This document shows positions 18,656 to 26,792 of a stretch of DNA of 64,000 nt, one piece after another. How positions within the stretch are numbered: position 1 is the stretch's first letter; the number at the start of each line of letters is the position of its first letter. Source of the DNA: Nitrospinota bacterium (GTDB lineage: Bacteria; Nitrospinota_A; UBA7883; JACRGQ01); the NCBI GenBank assembly GCA_029881495.1, contig JAOUMJ010000016.1, positions 1 through 64,000 of the forward strand. Direction: 5' to 3'. A program made the position numbers and the translations under genes. The notes under the pieces were generated by a model that had not been told where the DNA came from, did not search any database, and saw only the letters and a list, made by a program, of their open reading frames with translations.

Positions 18656-19735
18656 TTACCTCAGTTTCAAAGTGCTTAAAGAGATCAACGCGAGAAGGAT
18701 GGCGATGATCCAGAACCTGATTATCACCTTCGGTTCCGCCCACCCCTTCTTCTCAAAATGATGATGCAGTGGGGCCATAAGGAATACCCGTTTCCTCGTC
18801 GCCTTGTAATAAACGACCTGGATGATCACCGACAGCGCTTCAACCACAAATATCCCGCCGACCAGTATCAGAATGATCTCGTTCTTCGTCATTACCGCTA
18901 TCGTCCCTAAAAGCGCGCCCATCGAAACGGAACCGGTGTTCCCCATGAATATCTGCGCAGGATATGCGTTGTACCAAAGGAATCCAAGCGACGCACCCAC
19001 TACCGCTCCGCAAAGTACCGCAAGCTCGCCGGCCCCCTTGATAAACGGTATCTGCAGGTATTCTGCGAATCCGGCATGACCGGAGACGTATGTAATGACC
19101 AGATATGATGAAAACGCTATGATTATCGGCCCGATAGCAAGCCCGTCTAGGCCGTCCGTAAGATTCACTGCGTTTGACGAACCTACTATCACAAGTATGG
19201 CGAAGACATAGTATCCCCACGATAGATCAGGCTGCAGATTCTTGAAAAACGGGATGTATAGATTGGTAAACATTCCGTTATAGCTTGCGTCGCCTGATAT
19301 GATCCATAGCACTGGAACACAGGCTAGCACCTGCAGTAAAAAATATTTTTTCGCCGACAATCCGTTGCCATGCCTCATCTTGATCAAATCGTCATATGCT
19401 CCCAACATTCCGAACAGCACGATTGCCAGGAGAGCGGCCCACATGAACCGGTTCGAGTAGTTCATCCAAAGGAGGCAAGGAATGACCGAAGAGATGATGA
19501 TCAGCAATCCCCCCATTGTCGGTGTTCCGGCCTTTACATTATGATGCGCGGGGGCGTCTTCCCGGATCCTTTCGCCGAGCTCTTTTCTTTTCAGCCACCC
19601 TATCAGCAAAGGACCAAGCAGAAATGAGAGCAGTACGGCGGTTATTACAGCGTATGTGGTCCTGAAAGTGATATACCTGAACACGTTGAATATCTGATAT
19701 TGCTCGTGCAATGGATAAAGGAGTTCGTACATCAT
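18656..19735 (-). CDS. mraY: Phospho-MurNAc-pentapeptide transferase MraY
   Basis: 359 residues with about ten transmembrane helices. Catalytic features are GTPTMGGLLI, the Asp pair of GAYDDLIK, NAVNLTDGLDGLA, FMGNTGSVSMGA and the histidine cluster APLHHHFEKKGW. It transfers phospho-MurNAc-pentapeptide to undecaprenyl phosphate, giving lipid I. The start overlaps the murE stop by 4 nt. murF, which normally sits between murE and mraY, is absent. Confidence 0.97.
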   Translation of the reverse strand: MMYELLYPLHEQYQIFNVFRYITFRTTYAVITAVLLSFLLGPLLIGWLKRKELGERIREDAPAHHNVKAGTPTMGGLLIIISSVIPCLLWMNYSNRFMWAALLAIVLFGMLGAYDDLIKMRHGNGLSAKKYFLLQVLACVPVLWIISGDASYNGMFTNLYIPFFKNLQPDLSWGYYVFAILVIVGSSNAVNLTDGLDGLAIGPIIIAFSSYLVITYVSGHAGFAEYLQIPFIKGAGELAVLCGAVVGASLGFLWYNAYPAQIFMGNTGSVSMGALLGTIAVMTKNEIILILVGGIFVVEALSVIIQVVYYKATRKRVFLMAPLHHHFEKKGWAEPKVIIRFWIIAILLALISLSTLKLR

Positions 19736-21204
19736 GGCTTGCCGACCCCTTTCAAGACATCAGCCGCAATGAGCCTGTCGTCAAAATCGAATTTCTTTTT
19801 ACCAATGATCTGGTAGGTTTCATGCCCTTTTCCGGCGATGAGCACGCAGTCCCCCTGCTCGGCAAGCTCTATCGCGTCCCTTATCGCTTTTCTCCTTGAT
19901 TCGATAACGCGCACCCTTTCGCTTGCAGGACTTTCTATTCCGGTGAGGATCTCCTCTATTATTTTCCCGGGCTCTTCCGTCCGCGGGTTATCGGACGTTA
20001 CTATCACTATGTCAGCTAGTTTGTCCGCTACGGCTCCCATTAATTTGCGCTTGCCGTGATCGCGATCCCCTCCACATCCGAAGAGACAGATCACCCTCCC
20101 TGTCGTAAGCTCCCTCGCGGTCTGCAAAAGGTTCGCTAAAGCGTTATCCGTATGCGCGTAATCGACTACCACGGCGAACTTCTGGCCGGCCTCAACCAGC
20201 TCGAATCTCCCTGGGATCTTTTTAACCGACGAAACTGCTTTTGATATCACGCTCTGGCTGAATTTTTCCGCTACCCCTACTCCGATGGTAGCAAGCACGT
20301 TATATACGTTATGTTTTCCAGGGAGGCTTGTCTTTATCGAATATTCGCCATCTGGAGTAGCGAGGGTAAGGAGAGAACCTTCCCATCCCCCTTTTCTTTC
20401 CACCACCCTGATATCAGCGTTTTCCGAAAATCCGAAAGTGATCACTTTGCCCGGCAACCCTTCGCTCACCCACTTTTTACCGACTGCATCATCAACATTA
20501 ATTACCGAATACTCCGGCTTGAATTCGGTAAAGAGTTTTCTTTTCGCGTTTTCATAGTCATTCATGTCCGGGTGAAAATCGAGATGATCCTGCGTGAGGT
20601 TCATAAACACTCCACCCTTGAACGACGTTTCTTTAAGCCGTCCAAGAGCAAGACCGTGAGAGCTGACCTCAAGAACACACCGAGGATTCCGGTAGTCGGC
20701 TGACTGTGCCAAAAGCTTTTGCAAGTCAGCCGACTCCGGAGTTGTGTTGGGGGAGCCTAGTGTCTTGTCAGGAAAATGGTATTCGATCGTTCCGAAACGG
20801 GAGACGCTGTGTCCAGCCTCCTGCAACATCCTTTCAACCAGGTATGAAACAGTGGTTTTGCCGTTTGTCCCCGTTATCCCGATCAATCCAAGTTTCCCCG
20901 AAGGGTGCCCGTAAAATCTGTCGGAAAGTTTTGCCAGTTCCCTGCGAGAATCTGGAACTACAACTACCGGAACGTCAGTTTCAAAATCCGGCTTCCTTTC
21001 GAGGACTATCAGCGAAGCCCCTTTTGAAATCGCGTCTTTGATGAAGTCGTGTCCGTCTACCGTAAAACCTTTCACTGCCACGAAACAGCTATCCTTCACA
21101 ACCTGCCTTGAATCGTATTCAATGGAACTTACGCGTATGTCCCCCAGATTGAGTGAAATCCCGTTAAACAGTTCGGATGCCATTACCCCTTCCGTCATCA
21201 TCAT
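19732..21204 (-). CDS. murE: UDP-MurNAc-tripeptide ligase MurE, meso-DAP type
   Basis: 490 residues. Features are DSRQVVKDSCFVAVKG in the N-terminal domain, ATP loop GITGTNGKTTVSYL, TTPESADLQ, LTQDHLDFH, VVVDYAHTDNALANLL, and the substrate-selecting DNPRTE motif. DNPR indicates meso-diaminopimelate rather than lysine. The first ATG overlaps the ftsI end by 4 nt; three ATGs in a row follow GAGGG, and the third (21198) has the best spacing. Confidence 0.96.
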   Translation of the reverse strand: MMMTEGVMASELFNGISLNLGDIRVSSIEYDSRQVVKDSCFVAVKGFTVDGHDFIKDAISKGASLIVLERKPDFETDVPVVVVPDSRRELAKLSDRFYGHPSGKLGLIGITGTNGKTTVSYLVERMLQEAGHSVSRFGTIEYHFPDKTLGSPNTTPESADLQKLLAQSADYRNPRCVLEVSSHGLALGRLKETSFKGGVFMNLTQDHLDFHPDMNDYENAKRKLFTEFKPEYSVINVDDAVGKKWVSEGLPGKVITFGFSENADIRVVERKGGWEGSLLTLATPDGEYSIKTSLPGKHNVYNVLATIGVGVAEKFSQSVISKAVSSVKKIPGRFELVEAGQKFAVVVDYAHTDNALANLLQTARELTTGRVICLFGCGGDRDHGKRKLMGAVADKLADIVIVTSDNPRTEEPGKIIEEILTGIESPASERVRVIESRRKAIRDAIELAEQGDCVLIAGKGHETYQIIGKKKFDFDDRLIAADVLKGVGKP

Positions 21205-23042
21205 CCCTCAAGCATTCCCGAAAAATCTGCCGCCAAGAACTTTTCAACAAGGCCTCTTGGCTTGTCTGTCCCTTTTTCTTTTTCATCCTTGAAATATTTT
21301 TCTTCAAGATCCGTCCAGTTGACGACATACCTGGTATCAAGCGATGAAGGGATATCCAATATTCTCGCGGTCTCAATGGCGATATCCTTTGCCATCGGAG
21401 CCGCCACTTTGCCGCCCCATCCGGCGCCCGCAGGTTCGTCCACCATGACCAGTATCGAGAGCATCGGATCTTCCGCGGGAAAGAGCGCCATGAACGAAGC
21501 AAGGTGCTTATCCTTTGAATAGCGTTTCAATGTTCTGTCGAATTTCTGCGCCGTCCCTGTCTTCCCCGCAAGCTCATACCCAGGGGCGTAGGCGTCTTCA
21601 CCGGTCCCTTCCCTTACCGCCAGCTCCAGTATCTTCATCGTCCCTAAAGCTGCTTCTCGCGAGATAATCCGCCTTGGGGTTGGCGATTTGAATTCCCATT
21701 CCACCTTGCCGTTCCGTGTAACCTTGCGGACGATATGCGGTTTCACATACATCCCGCCGTTTCCTATTACCGAAAGCGCCGATACCAGCTGGATCGGTGT
21801 CGCTGTAATCTCCTGCCCGAATGAGATTGACGGCAGGGAAAGACTCGACCACTCACGGTAATCCTGCAACAGGCCCGATGTCTCCCCCGGAAGGTCAACC
21901 TCCGTGCGGCTTCCGAAACCGAATTTCCTGATGTAATGATAGAAACGCCGCTCACCGAGGAGCCGTGCGATCTTAATGGAACCGATATTCGACGACTTCA
22001 CAATGACGTCCGAAAATGACAACTCGCCGAAACTGTGCCCCATCGCTTCGCTGATTACATTTTCACCGACTTTGATGGAGCCGTTCCCGCAATCGAACTT
22101 GTCCTCAGGTTTGGCAACGCCGGAATCGAGAGCGGCTGCTGCCAGGAATACCTTGAACGTCGAGCCCGGCTCGTAGCTCTGGGTAACCGACAGCGATTTG
22201 AAACTGCTTGTCGGATAATCGGCAAAATTATTGGGATTGAATTCCGGCTGTTCCGCCATCGCGAGGATCTCACCACTCTTTGCCGACATGACTATCGCTA
22301 TGGCGGCCTTTGCCTGGTACTCCTCGAATGCCTCCCTTACCACCTTTTCGGCGGCCTGCTGGATACGTACGTCGATAGTAGTCACCACTTCAAACCGGTC
22401 ATTCGGGTCGCGCCCATCTGCGTAACCGTATACGCGGCCGAGAGCGTCCTTGTTTGCGACAAAGAGAGCCTTCTCACCAGCCAGCAACTTTTCATATTCA
22501 TACTCGATCCCGGCCAGACCCTGGTTATCGATTCCGCAGAAGCCTATCACTCTCGCCCCGATGTTCTTATAGGGGTAAAACCTTTTGTCCTCCTCAAGGA
22601 AAGAAACACCTTTCAGATCTTTCTCCTTCAGCGAGGCATACTGCTCATCCGTAATCTTTCTCTGTACCCAGACAAAATTCTTCTTTTTGCTTATAAGCTT
22701 TAAAACGCTATCAGCATCCAGCCCGAGCTCTTCCGCCAAAACCCCGGCTGTCTTTTCCCGGTTCTCTATCTGCAAAGGATGCGCGAACACCGACCTCATG
22801 GGAATTGTCAGCGCCAGCGGCGTCCCGTTCTTGTCGAGTATCTTTCCTCTCGTCTGGTTCAGCTGGACCGTCTGGAAATACTGGCTCTTGGAGTAGCTCG
22901 CATACCGTTCGTGCTGATTTATCTGGATGTAATAAAGCCTTGCGATAACCGACACCGCGGCACAGACCATAAAGAAGCCTACAAGCCCAAGCCTGAAACG
23001 CTTGAACTTTATCTCCTTCTCTGCGCTCTCTTTTCTGCTCAT
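21201..23042 (-). CDS. ftsI: Septal peptidoglycan transpeptidase FtsI (PBP3)
   Basis: 613 residues. A basic tail and one transmembrane helix (about 18-38) precede a class B PBP dimerisation domain with RGKILDKNGTPLALTIP. The transpeptidase domain follows: the active-site serine in YEPGSTFKVFLAAA, SSN in IVKSSNIGSIKIA, and AGKTGTAQKF. It crosslinks septal peptidoglycan as partner of FtsW. The C-terminus runs about 40 residues past the catalytic core without a PASTA domain. It overlaps ftsL by 4 nt and murE by 4 nt. Confidence 0.95.
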   Translation of the reverse strand: MSRKESAEKEIKFKRFRLGLVGFFMVCAAVSVIARLYYIQINQHERYASYSKSQYFQTVQLNQTRGKILDKNGTPLALTIPMRSVFAHPLQIENREKTAGVLAEELGLDADSVLKLISKKKNFVWVQRKITDEQYASLKEKDLKGVSFLEEDKRFYPYKNIGARVIGFCGIDNQGLAGIEYEYEKLLAGEKALFVANKDALGRVYGYADGRDPNDRFEVVTTIDVRIQQAAEKVVREAFEEYQAKAAIAIVMSAKSGEILAMAEQPEFNPNNFADYPTSSFKSLSVTQSYEPGSTFKVFLAAAALDSGVAKPEDKFDCGNGSIKVGENVISEAMGHSFGELSFSDVIVKSSNIGSIKIARLLGERRFYHYIRKFGFGSRTEVDLPGETSGLLQDYREWSSLSLPSISFGQEITATPIQLVSALSVIGNGGMYVKPHIVRKVTRNGKVEWEFKSPTPRRIISREAALGTMKILELAVREGTGEDAYAPGYELAGKTGTAQKFDRTLKRYSKDKHLASFMALFPAEDPMLSILVMVDEPAGAGWGGKVAAPMAKDIAIETARILDIPSSLDTRYVVNWTDLEEKYFKDEKEKGTDKPRGLVEKFLAADFSGMLEG

Positions 23043-23347
23043 CGTTCCTTCTTCACGTAAATAATCTGCCCCTCGCGCGGTTCCGACAACCCGTACCGCC
23101 GGGCGATAACTTCCATCTCTTCATTCGTAATTATCAGTTCATATTCAAGTCTCAGTCTGTTCTGCTCCTCAAGCATCCTTCCTATCTCCGCGTTCACGCG
23201 CTCCTTCATGTAATTCTTCTGGAGCATGTGGATGGAGGGGTATGTGTAAATAAGAATGCTGTACAGCAGGAGAAGAACCCCGCCCGTGTAATACATCTTC
23301 TCCCTGTGGTTCAGCTTCGACTTCTCACGAGCAAACGAATATGTCAT
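23039..23347 (-). CDS. ftsL: FtsL-like divisome protein
   Basis: 102 residues with the FtsL/DivIC layout: a short basic N-terminus, one transmembrane helix (about 20-40) and a coiled-coil stretch with YMKERVNAEIGRMLEEQNR. It ends in a segment typical of the family (YGLSEPREGQIIYV). Assignment depends on this topology and on its position between rsmH and ftsI, since FtsL sequences are poorly conserved. Four-nt overlaps on both sides imply translational coupling. Confidence 0.85.
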   Translation of the reverse strand: MTYSFAREKSKLNHREKMYYTGGVLLLLYSILIYTYPSIHMLQKNYMKERVNAEIGRMLEEQNRLRLEYELIITNEEMEVIARRYGLSEPREGQIIYVKKER

Positions 23348-24276
23348 ACCGCTACCCTCTCCGCTACGCGGAGTTTCGCGCTTCTGGCGCGGGGGTTCAT
23401 TCCGATCTCGCTATCGTCCGCAGTGACCGGCTTTCTTGTCACCATCTTCACGATAGGCTTTTTGCCGCAGACGCACTGGGGGAGCGACGGGGGGCAGTCG
23501 CACCCTTTGGCGAGCCGGGCGAATGTCTGTTTCACTATCCTGTCCTCAAGGGAGTGGAAGGAGATAACGGCTATTCTCCCGCCCGGGCTGAGTCGGTCGA
23601 TACCGTGGAGGAGCGCCTGGCCCAGCTCTTCAAGCTCGCCGTTGACTGCTATGCGGAGAGCCTGAAATATCTTCGTGGCCGGGTGTACTTTTGATTTTTT
23701 GTATGGGAGCGATTCGGAAACTATCCGGGCAAGCTGGAGTGTGGTCTCGATAGGGGCGATGGCTCTTTCACGATCTATTCTGGCGGCTACCTTTCCGGCG
23801 AACGGCTCCTCTCCGTACTTGCGGAAAATGTGGGCGAGGTCGCGCCTCTCCCAGCTGTTTACTATTTCATGGGCGGTTAGCGATTGCCCCCTGTCCATCC
23901 TCATGTCGAGTGGACCGTCCTTGTCGAATGAAAATCCGCGCGACGGGTCGTCGAGCATGAACGAGGATACCCCGAGGTCGAACAGAATGCCGTCGACATT
24001 CCTGTCCCCAATGATGCCCGATAGATCTTCATACCGGCCGTAATGCAACTCGACGTTACCCCCATAGCCCTTTAACAAAGCCTTTGCGCGCTCCAGCGCC
24101 GCTTCGTCCCGGTCGATTCCGATCAACCGGGCGTTTCCGCCTCCAACTTTCAGTATCTCCCCGGCATGGCCCGCGCCACCCAGAGTGCAGTCAACATACA
24201 ATCCCCCAGCCCGGGGAATTAAAAACTCAACAACTTCTTTTAATAAAACTGGCCGATGAACATGCCCATCGTTCAC
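23344..24276 (-). CDS. rsmH: 16S rRNA m4C1402 methyltransferase RsmH (MraW)
   Basis: 310 residues, normal length. The SAM-binding core is YVDCTLGGAGHAGEILK, followed by GIDRDEAALERA, GILFDLGVSSFMLDDPSRGF, and the inserted helical domain before VHPATKIFQALRI. The end carries GGRIAVISFHSLEDRIVK and the C-rich stretch before KPIVKMVTRKP. It N4-methylates C1402 of 16S rRNA. The gene overlaps mraZ and ftsL by 4 nt each. Confidence 0.97.
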   Translation of the reverse strand: MNDGHVHRPVLLKEVVEFLIPRAGGLYVDCTLGGAGHAGEILKVGGGNARLIGIDRDEAALERAKALLKGYGGNVELHYGRYEDLSGIIGDRNVDGILFDLGVSSFMLDDPSRGFSFDKDGPLDMRMDRGQSLTAHEIVNSWERRDLAHIFRKYGEEPFAGKVAARIDRERAIAPIETTLQLARIVSESLPYKKSKVHPATKIFQALRIAVNGELEELGQALLHGIDRLSPGGRIAVISFHSLEDRIVKQTFARLAKGCDCPPSLPQCVCGKKPIVKMVTRKPVTADDSEIGMNPRARSAKLRVAERVAV

Positions 24277-24707
24277 AGCAGCCCAAATTCATCCAGGTCG
24301 TCCCGCAGTGAGGAACCGTCTTCGGGCGCCTCCTGCTCCAGCCATGTCGACTGGTTCCAAATCTCTATCTTGTTGTCCATGCCGACTATCTGCAATTTCT
24401 TTTCAAGTTCGAACGTGGTGCGTATCTCCTGCGGGATGAGGAGCTTCCCGCTCTTGAACGTCCCCGCGAAAGAGCCTGCGAAAATGTTGCGTGCCTTGCG
24501 CACTTTCGCTGGATCCTTCGATAGCTTCGCCTCTTCCCTTAAACTTTTCGCCATCTCTTCGAAGAACGGCATCGGAAAAGCGGCCAAACATTCGCCCCAT
24601 CGCGCTACAACCATCTGGTCATCGTCCCCCAGCTCTTTTCCGAGGATGGAAGGTATATGCACCCGCCCCTTTTCGTCTAGCGTCCCCGGATAATTACCAA
24701 AAAACAT
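24273..24707 (-). CDS. mraZ: Transcriptional regulator MraZ
   Basis: 144 residues made of two SpoVT/AbrB-type swapped-hairpin domains. The N-terminus FFGNYPGTLDEKGRVHIPS is diagnostic, and the second copy is seen near SGKLLIPQEIRTTFELE. MraZ forms a ring-shaped oligomer that binds direct repeats upstream of its own operon, usually repressing dcw expression. Matching repeats occur at 24714-24746. It is the first gene of the division/wall operon. Confidence 0.96.
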   Translation of the reverse strand: MFFGNYPGTLDEKGRVHIPSILGKELGDDDQMVVARWGECLAAFPMPFFEEMAKSLREEAKLSKDPAKVRKARNIFAGSFAGTFKSGKLLIPQEIRTTFELEKKLQIVGMDNKIEIWNQSTWLEQEAPEDGSSLRDDLDEFGLL

Positions 24708-24713
24708 GCTTCA

Positions 24714-24746
24714 CACTTCCTGTCACAATAGACCACATTGCGACAC
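24714..24746 (-). promoter_or_regulatory. Putative MraZ operator: four GTG-type repeats at 10-bp spacing
   Basis: Read on the minus strand, GTG triplets begin at 24746, 24736, 24726 and 24716, exactly 10 bp apart: GTGTC, GTGGT, GTGAC and GTGTG, each followed by 5 nt. Known MraZ boxes are G/TGGGN-type direct repeats with 5-nt spacers, so both spacing and core match. The array begins next to the proposed -10 and ends 6 nt before the mraZ ATG, so bound MraZ would cover the transcription start and leader. Autoregulation is inferred. Confidence 0.65.
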
Positions 24747-24747
24747 A

Positions 24748-24775
24748 TTTTTACATACGCGCAGGAATACGTCAA
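24748..24775 (-). promoter_or_regulatory. Probable promoter of the dcw operon
   Basis: On the minus strand TTGACG (24775-24770) is separated by 16 nt from TAAAAA (24753-24748), about 40 nt upstream of the mraZ ATG. The -35 is 5 of 6 and the -10 is 4 of 6 to the sigma70 consensus. Its position against the GTG repeats supports it. Confidence 0.55.
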
Positions 24776-24896
24776 CATTATTTTTTAACGAAGTGCTTGT
24801 TTTATTTACCGAAAATTAGCCGAAAGTTGAAGAGAAAGAGAAGTGCATAACAAAGTCTATGCTACAAGAAGAGAGATTGTCGCCCTCTGGGCGGCA

Positions 24897-24916
24897 CACA
24901 GGCAAGAGTGCCTGTG
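24897..24916. repeat. Hairpin CACAGGCA / TGCCTGTG between sdhE and mraZ
   Basis: A perfect 8-bp stem with an AGAG loop lies in the 235-nt gap between sdhE and mraZ, about 27 nt beyond the sdhE stop. There is no clear T tract, though T-rich sequence lies between the stop and the hairpin on the minus strand. It may help end the fum-sdh transcript or be a dispersed palindrome. Confidence 0.45.
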
Positions 24917-24942
24917 CCACCAAGAAGAGAAAAATAATTAAA

Positions 24943-25821
24943 TCAGGCGGGGATCTTTTCGGCTATGTGGTCGGCCTTCACGATGTGATTGGCGAGCCTC
25001 AGATCCTTTGCCGAAGCGCCGAGCGCGAGCGCGACCATCTGCGAATAGTGCAGGATAGGAACGCCGAGGCTGAGGCCGAACATGCTCTCCGCTTCACCCT
25101 GATACGCATCCAGGTTCAGGTGGCAAAGGGGGCATGGCGTGACGATGAAATCGGCGCCGGCCTTCTTCGCGCTTTCAAGAACGTTCCCGGCGAGTCTCAG
25201 CGAGTTGCTCTTGTTCGGCATCAGTATCGGGAAACCGCAGCATTTCTGGCTAGCGTCGAACTCCACGACCTCCGCGCCGAGCGCGGTTATTGTCTTTTCA
25301 AGTACCGACGTCTTGTCCGGCACTTTTGTATCCATCGTCTCATGTGGTCTTAGCGCGTAGCATCCGTAATACGGCGCTATCTTCAAACCTTTAAGGCTCT
25401 TCGTAGCCTTTTCCGCCATCTTGTCGATCCCGTACTCCTCATCGACTATCTGGTAGAACTGGCGTATCTTCACCTTACCTTCGTATGTCCTGCCGGTATC
25501 CTTGACCAGCTCCTTGTTCACCTTCTCCTTGTAGGAGGGCTTTTCTGCGAACTTGTGCTGAACATGTTTCATAACCCCCTGACAGGTGGAGCATATCGTC
25601 ATGATGTCGAGCCCCATCTCTTCCGCGATGGAGAACGTCCGCGCGTTGAGCGCGTCGGCGAGCATCGGGTTATCCTCATGTATGACCCCCGCGCCGCAAC
25701 ATGAGGCGTCTTTCATCTCTACCAGTGAAATGCCGAGCGCGCGCGCCGCTATCTCGGTAGAGACCATCAATTCCTTTCCGGCGCCCTTTGCGACGCATCC
25801 TGTATATAGCGCGTATTTCAT
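24943..25821 (-). CDS. sdhE: SdhE/MfrE-type subunit with two CCG (HdrB-like) domains
   Basis: 292 residues. Two cysteine-rich CCG domains are complete: C9, C41-C42-G43, C77-x2-C80; and C154, C194-C195-G196, C230-x2-C233, matching the Cx31-39CCGx33-36CxxC pattern of heterodisulfide reductase HdrB. In SdhABE (class E) succinate:quinone reductases and Campylobacter-type methylmenaquinol:fumarate reductase this subunit replaces the cytochrome b anchor and passes electrons to or from quinone. It overlaps sdhB by 4 nt. No SdhC/SdhD anchor gene is present. Whether the complex runs as succinate dehydrogenase or fumarate reductase cannot be decided here. Confidence 0.88.
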   Translation of the reverse strand: MKYALYTGCVAKGAGKELMVSTEIAARALGISLVEMKDASCCGAGVIHEDNPMLADALNARTFSIAEEMGLDIMTICSTCQGVMKHVQHKFAEKPSYKEKVNKELVKDTGRTYEGKVKIRQFYQIVDEEYGIDKMAEKATKSLKGLKIAPYYGCYALRPHETMDTKVPDKTSVLEKTITALGAEVVEFDASQKCCGFPILMPNKSNSLRLAGNVLESAKKAGADFIVTPCPLCHLNLDAYQGEAESMFGLSLGVPILHYSQMVALALGASAKDLRLANHIVKADHIAEKIPA

Positions 25822-26792
25822 CCGAGGTACTCCTTGAATCTGCGGAACATCTTTTTAACTTCGCTCATCTTGTCTATAACGTGCGGCATAAGCGGAGGCT
25901 GTTTACCCCTGAGGAACATCCTCAGGCCGACCGGCATAATGTCGAGCAGACCGCTGATATTGAAAAATCCTACCGAGCGGACGGGGATGTAGTTCTCGTT
26001 AATCATTCCGCCGCCGGTGATGGGGGGGAACGCCCCGCCTACCGATTCGCGGAACGCGAGGACGTGCCGCGCGCCGTTGTTATTATGGAAACCGTCCTTC
26101 ATCGCGGCGGCTTTCAGCTCGAGTATCCTTGAAAGAGGTTTCGCCTCCGTCGGACAGCGGGTGGAGCATTCGGCGCAGTGGGTGCAGTCCCACATCCCGC
26201 CGACCTTGCTAAGCTGTTTGAGCCTCGCGTCCCTTTCGCAATCCCTCGTGTCGTAGACGAATCTCTGCGCCTTCGCCAGGGTAGCGGGGCCGAGGAACCT
26301 GTCGTCTATTTCTAGGACGTTACAGTCGGAGTAGCATGAGGCGCAGAGTATGCAGTTTGAAGAGGGATCTATCAGGTGGAAATCTTCCGACGACTGGAGC
26401 CTCTCCCTTTCGTACTTTATCGATTCATCCGGCTTGAGCCACGGATCTATCTTTTCGAGAGAGCGCCAGAATGTTTCCAGGTCCACCGCGAGATCCTTTA
26501 TTATCTCGAAATTGCCGAGCGGCTCGATGGTGATAACGTTATTTTCAACTACGTCCACCGCCTGCGTTTTGCATGCCAGCTTTGCGTGCCCGTTCACCCT
26601 CATCGCGCACGAGCCGCAGATGGCGCTCCGGCACGACATTCTGAAAGTGAGCGTGCCGTCCTGCTGCCACTTTATGAGATTGAGACAGTCGAGAAGCGTA
26701 GACGACTTCGGTATGTCGAGCATGAACTCCTGTATATGCGATTTCGCGTCGCTTGCCGGGTCGAATCGTGAAATTCTGAATTTTGTAGCCAT
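25818..26792 (-). CDS. sdhB: Succinate dehydrogenase/fumarate reductase iron-sulfur subunit
   Basis: 324 residues, longer than the usual 230-260. The [2Fe-2S] ligands are C54, C59, C62 and C74 (CRSAICGSC, then KLAC). The other two clusters are ligated by C147-x2-C150-x2-C153-x3-C157 and C203-x2-C206-x2-C209-x3-C213. The last is CxxCxxCxxxCP, so it can hold a [4Fe-4S] cluster; the second group, lacking the usual proline, also has all four Cys. The long C-terminal tail (about 225-324) is typical of class E/MfrB enzymes. The ATG overlaps the sdhA stop by 1 nt. Confidence 0.93.
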   Translation of the reverse strand: MATKFRISRFDPASDAKSHIQEFMLDIPKSSTLLDCLNLIKWQQDGTLTFRMSCRSAICGSCAMRVNGHAKLACKTQAVDVVENNVITIEPLGNFEIIKDLAVDLETFWRSLEKIDPWLKPDESIKYERERLQSSEDFHLIDPSSNCILCASCYSDCNVLEIDDRFLGPATLAKAQRFVYDTRDCERDARLKQLSKVGGMWDCTHCAECSTRCPTEAKPLSRILELKAAAMKDGFHNNNGARHVLAFRESVGGAFPPITGGGMINENYIPVRSVGFFNISGLLDIMPVGLRMFLRGKQPPLMPHVIDKMSEVKKMFRRFKEYLG

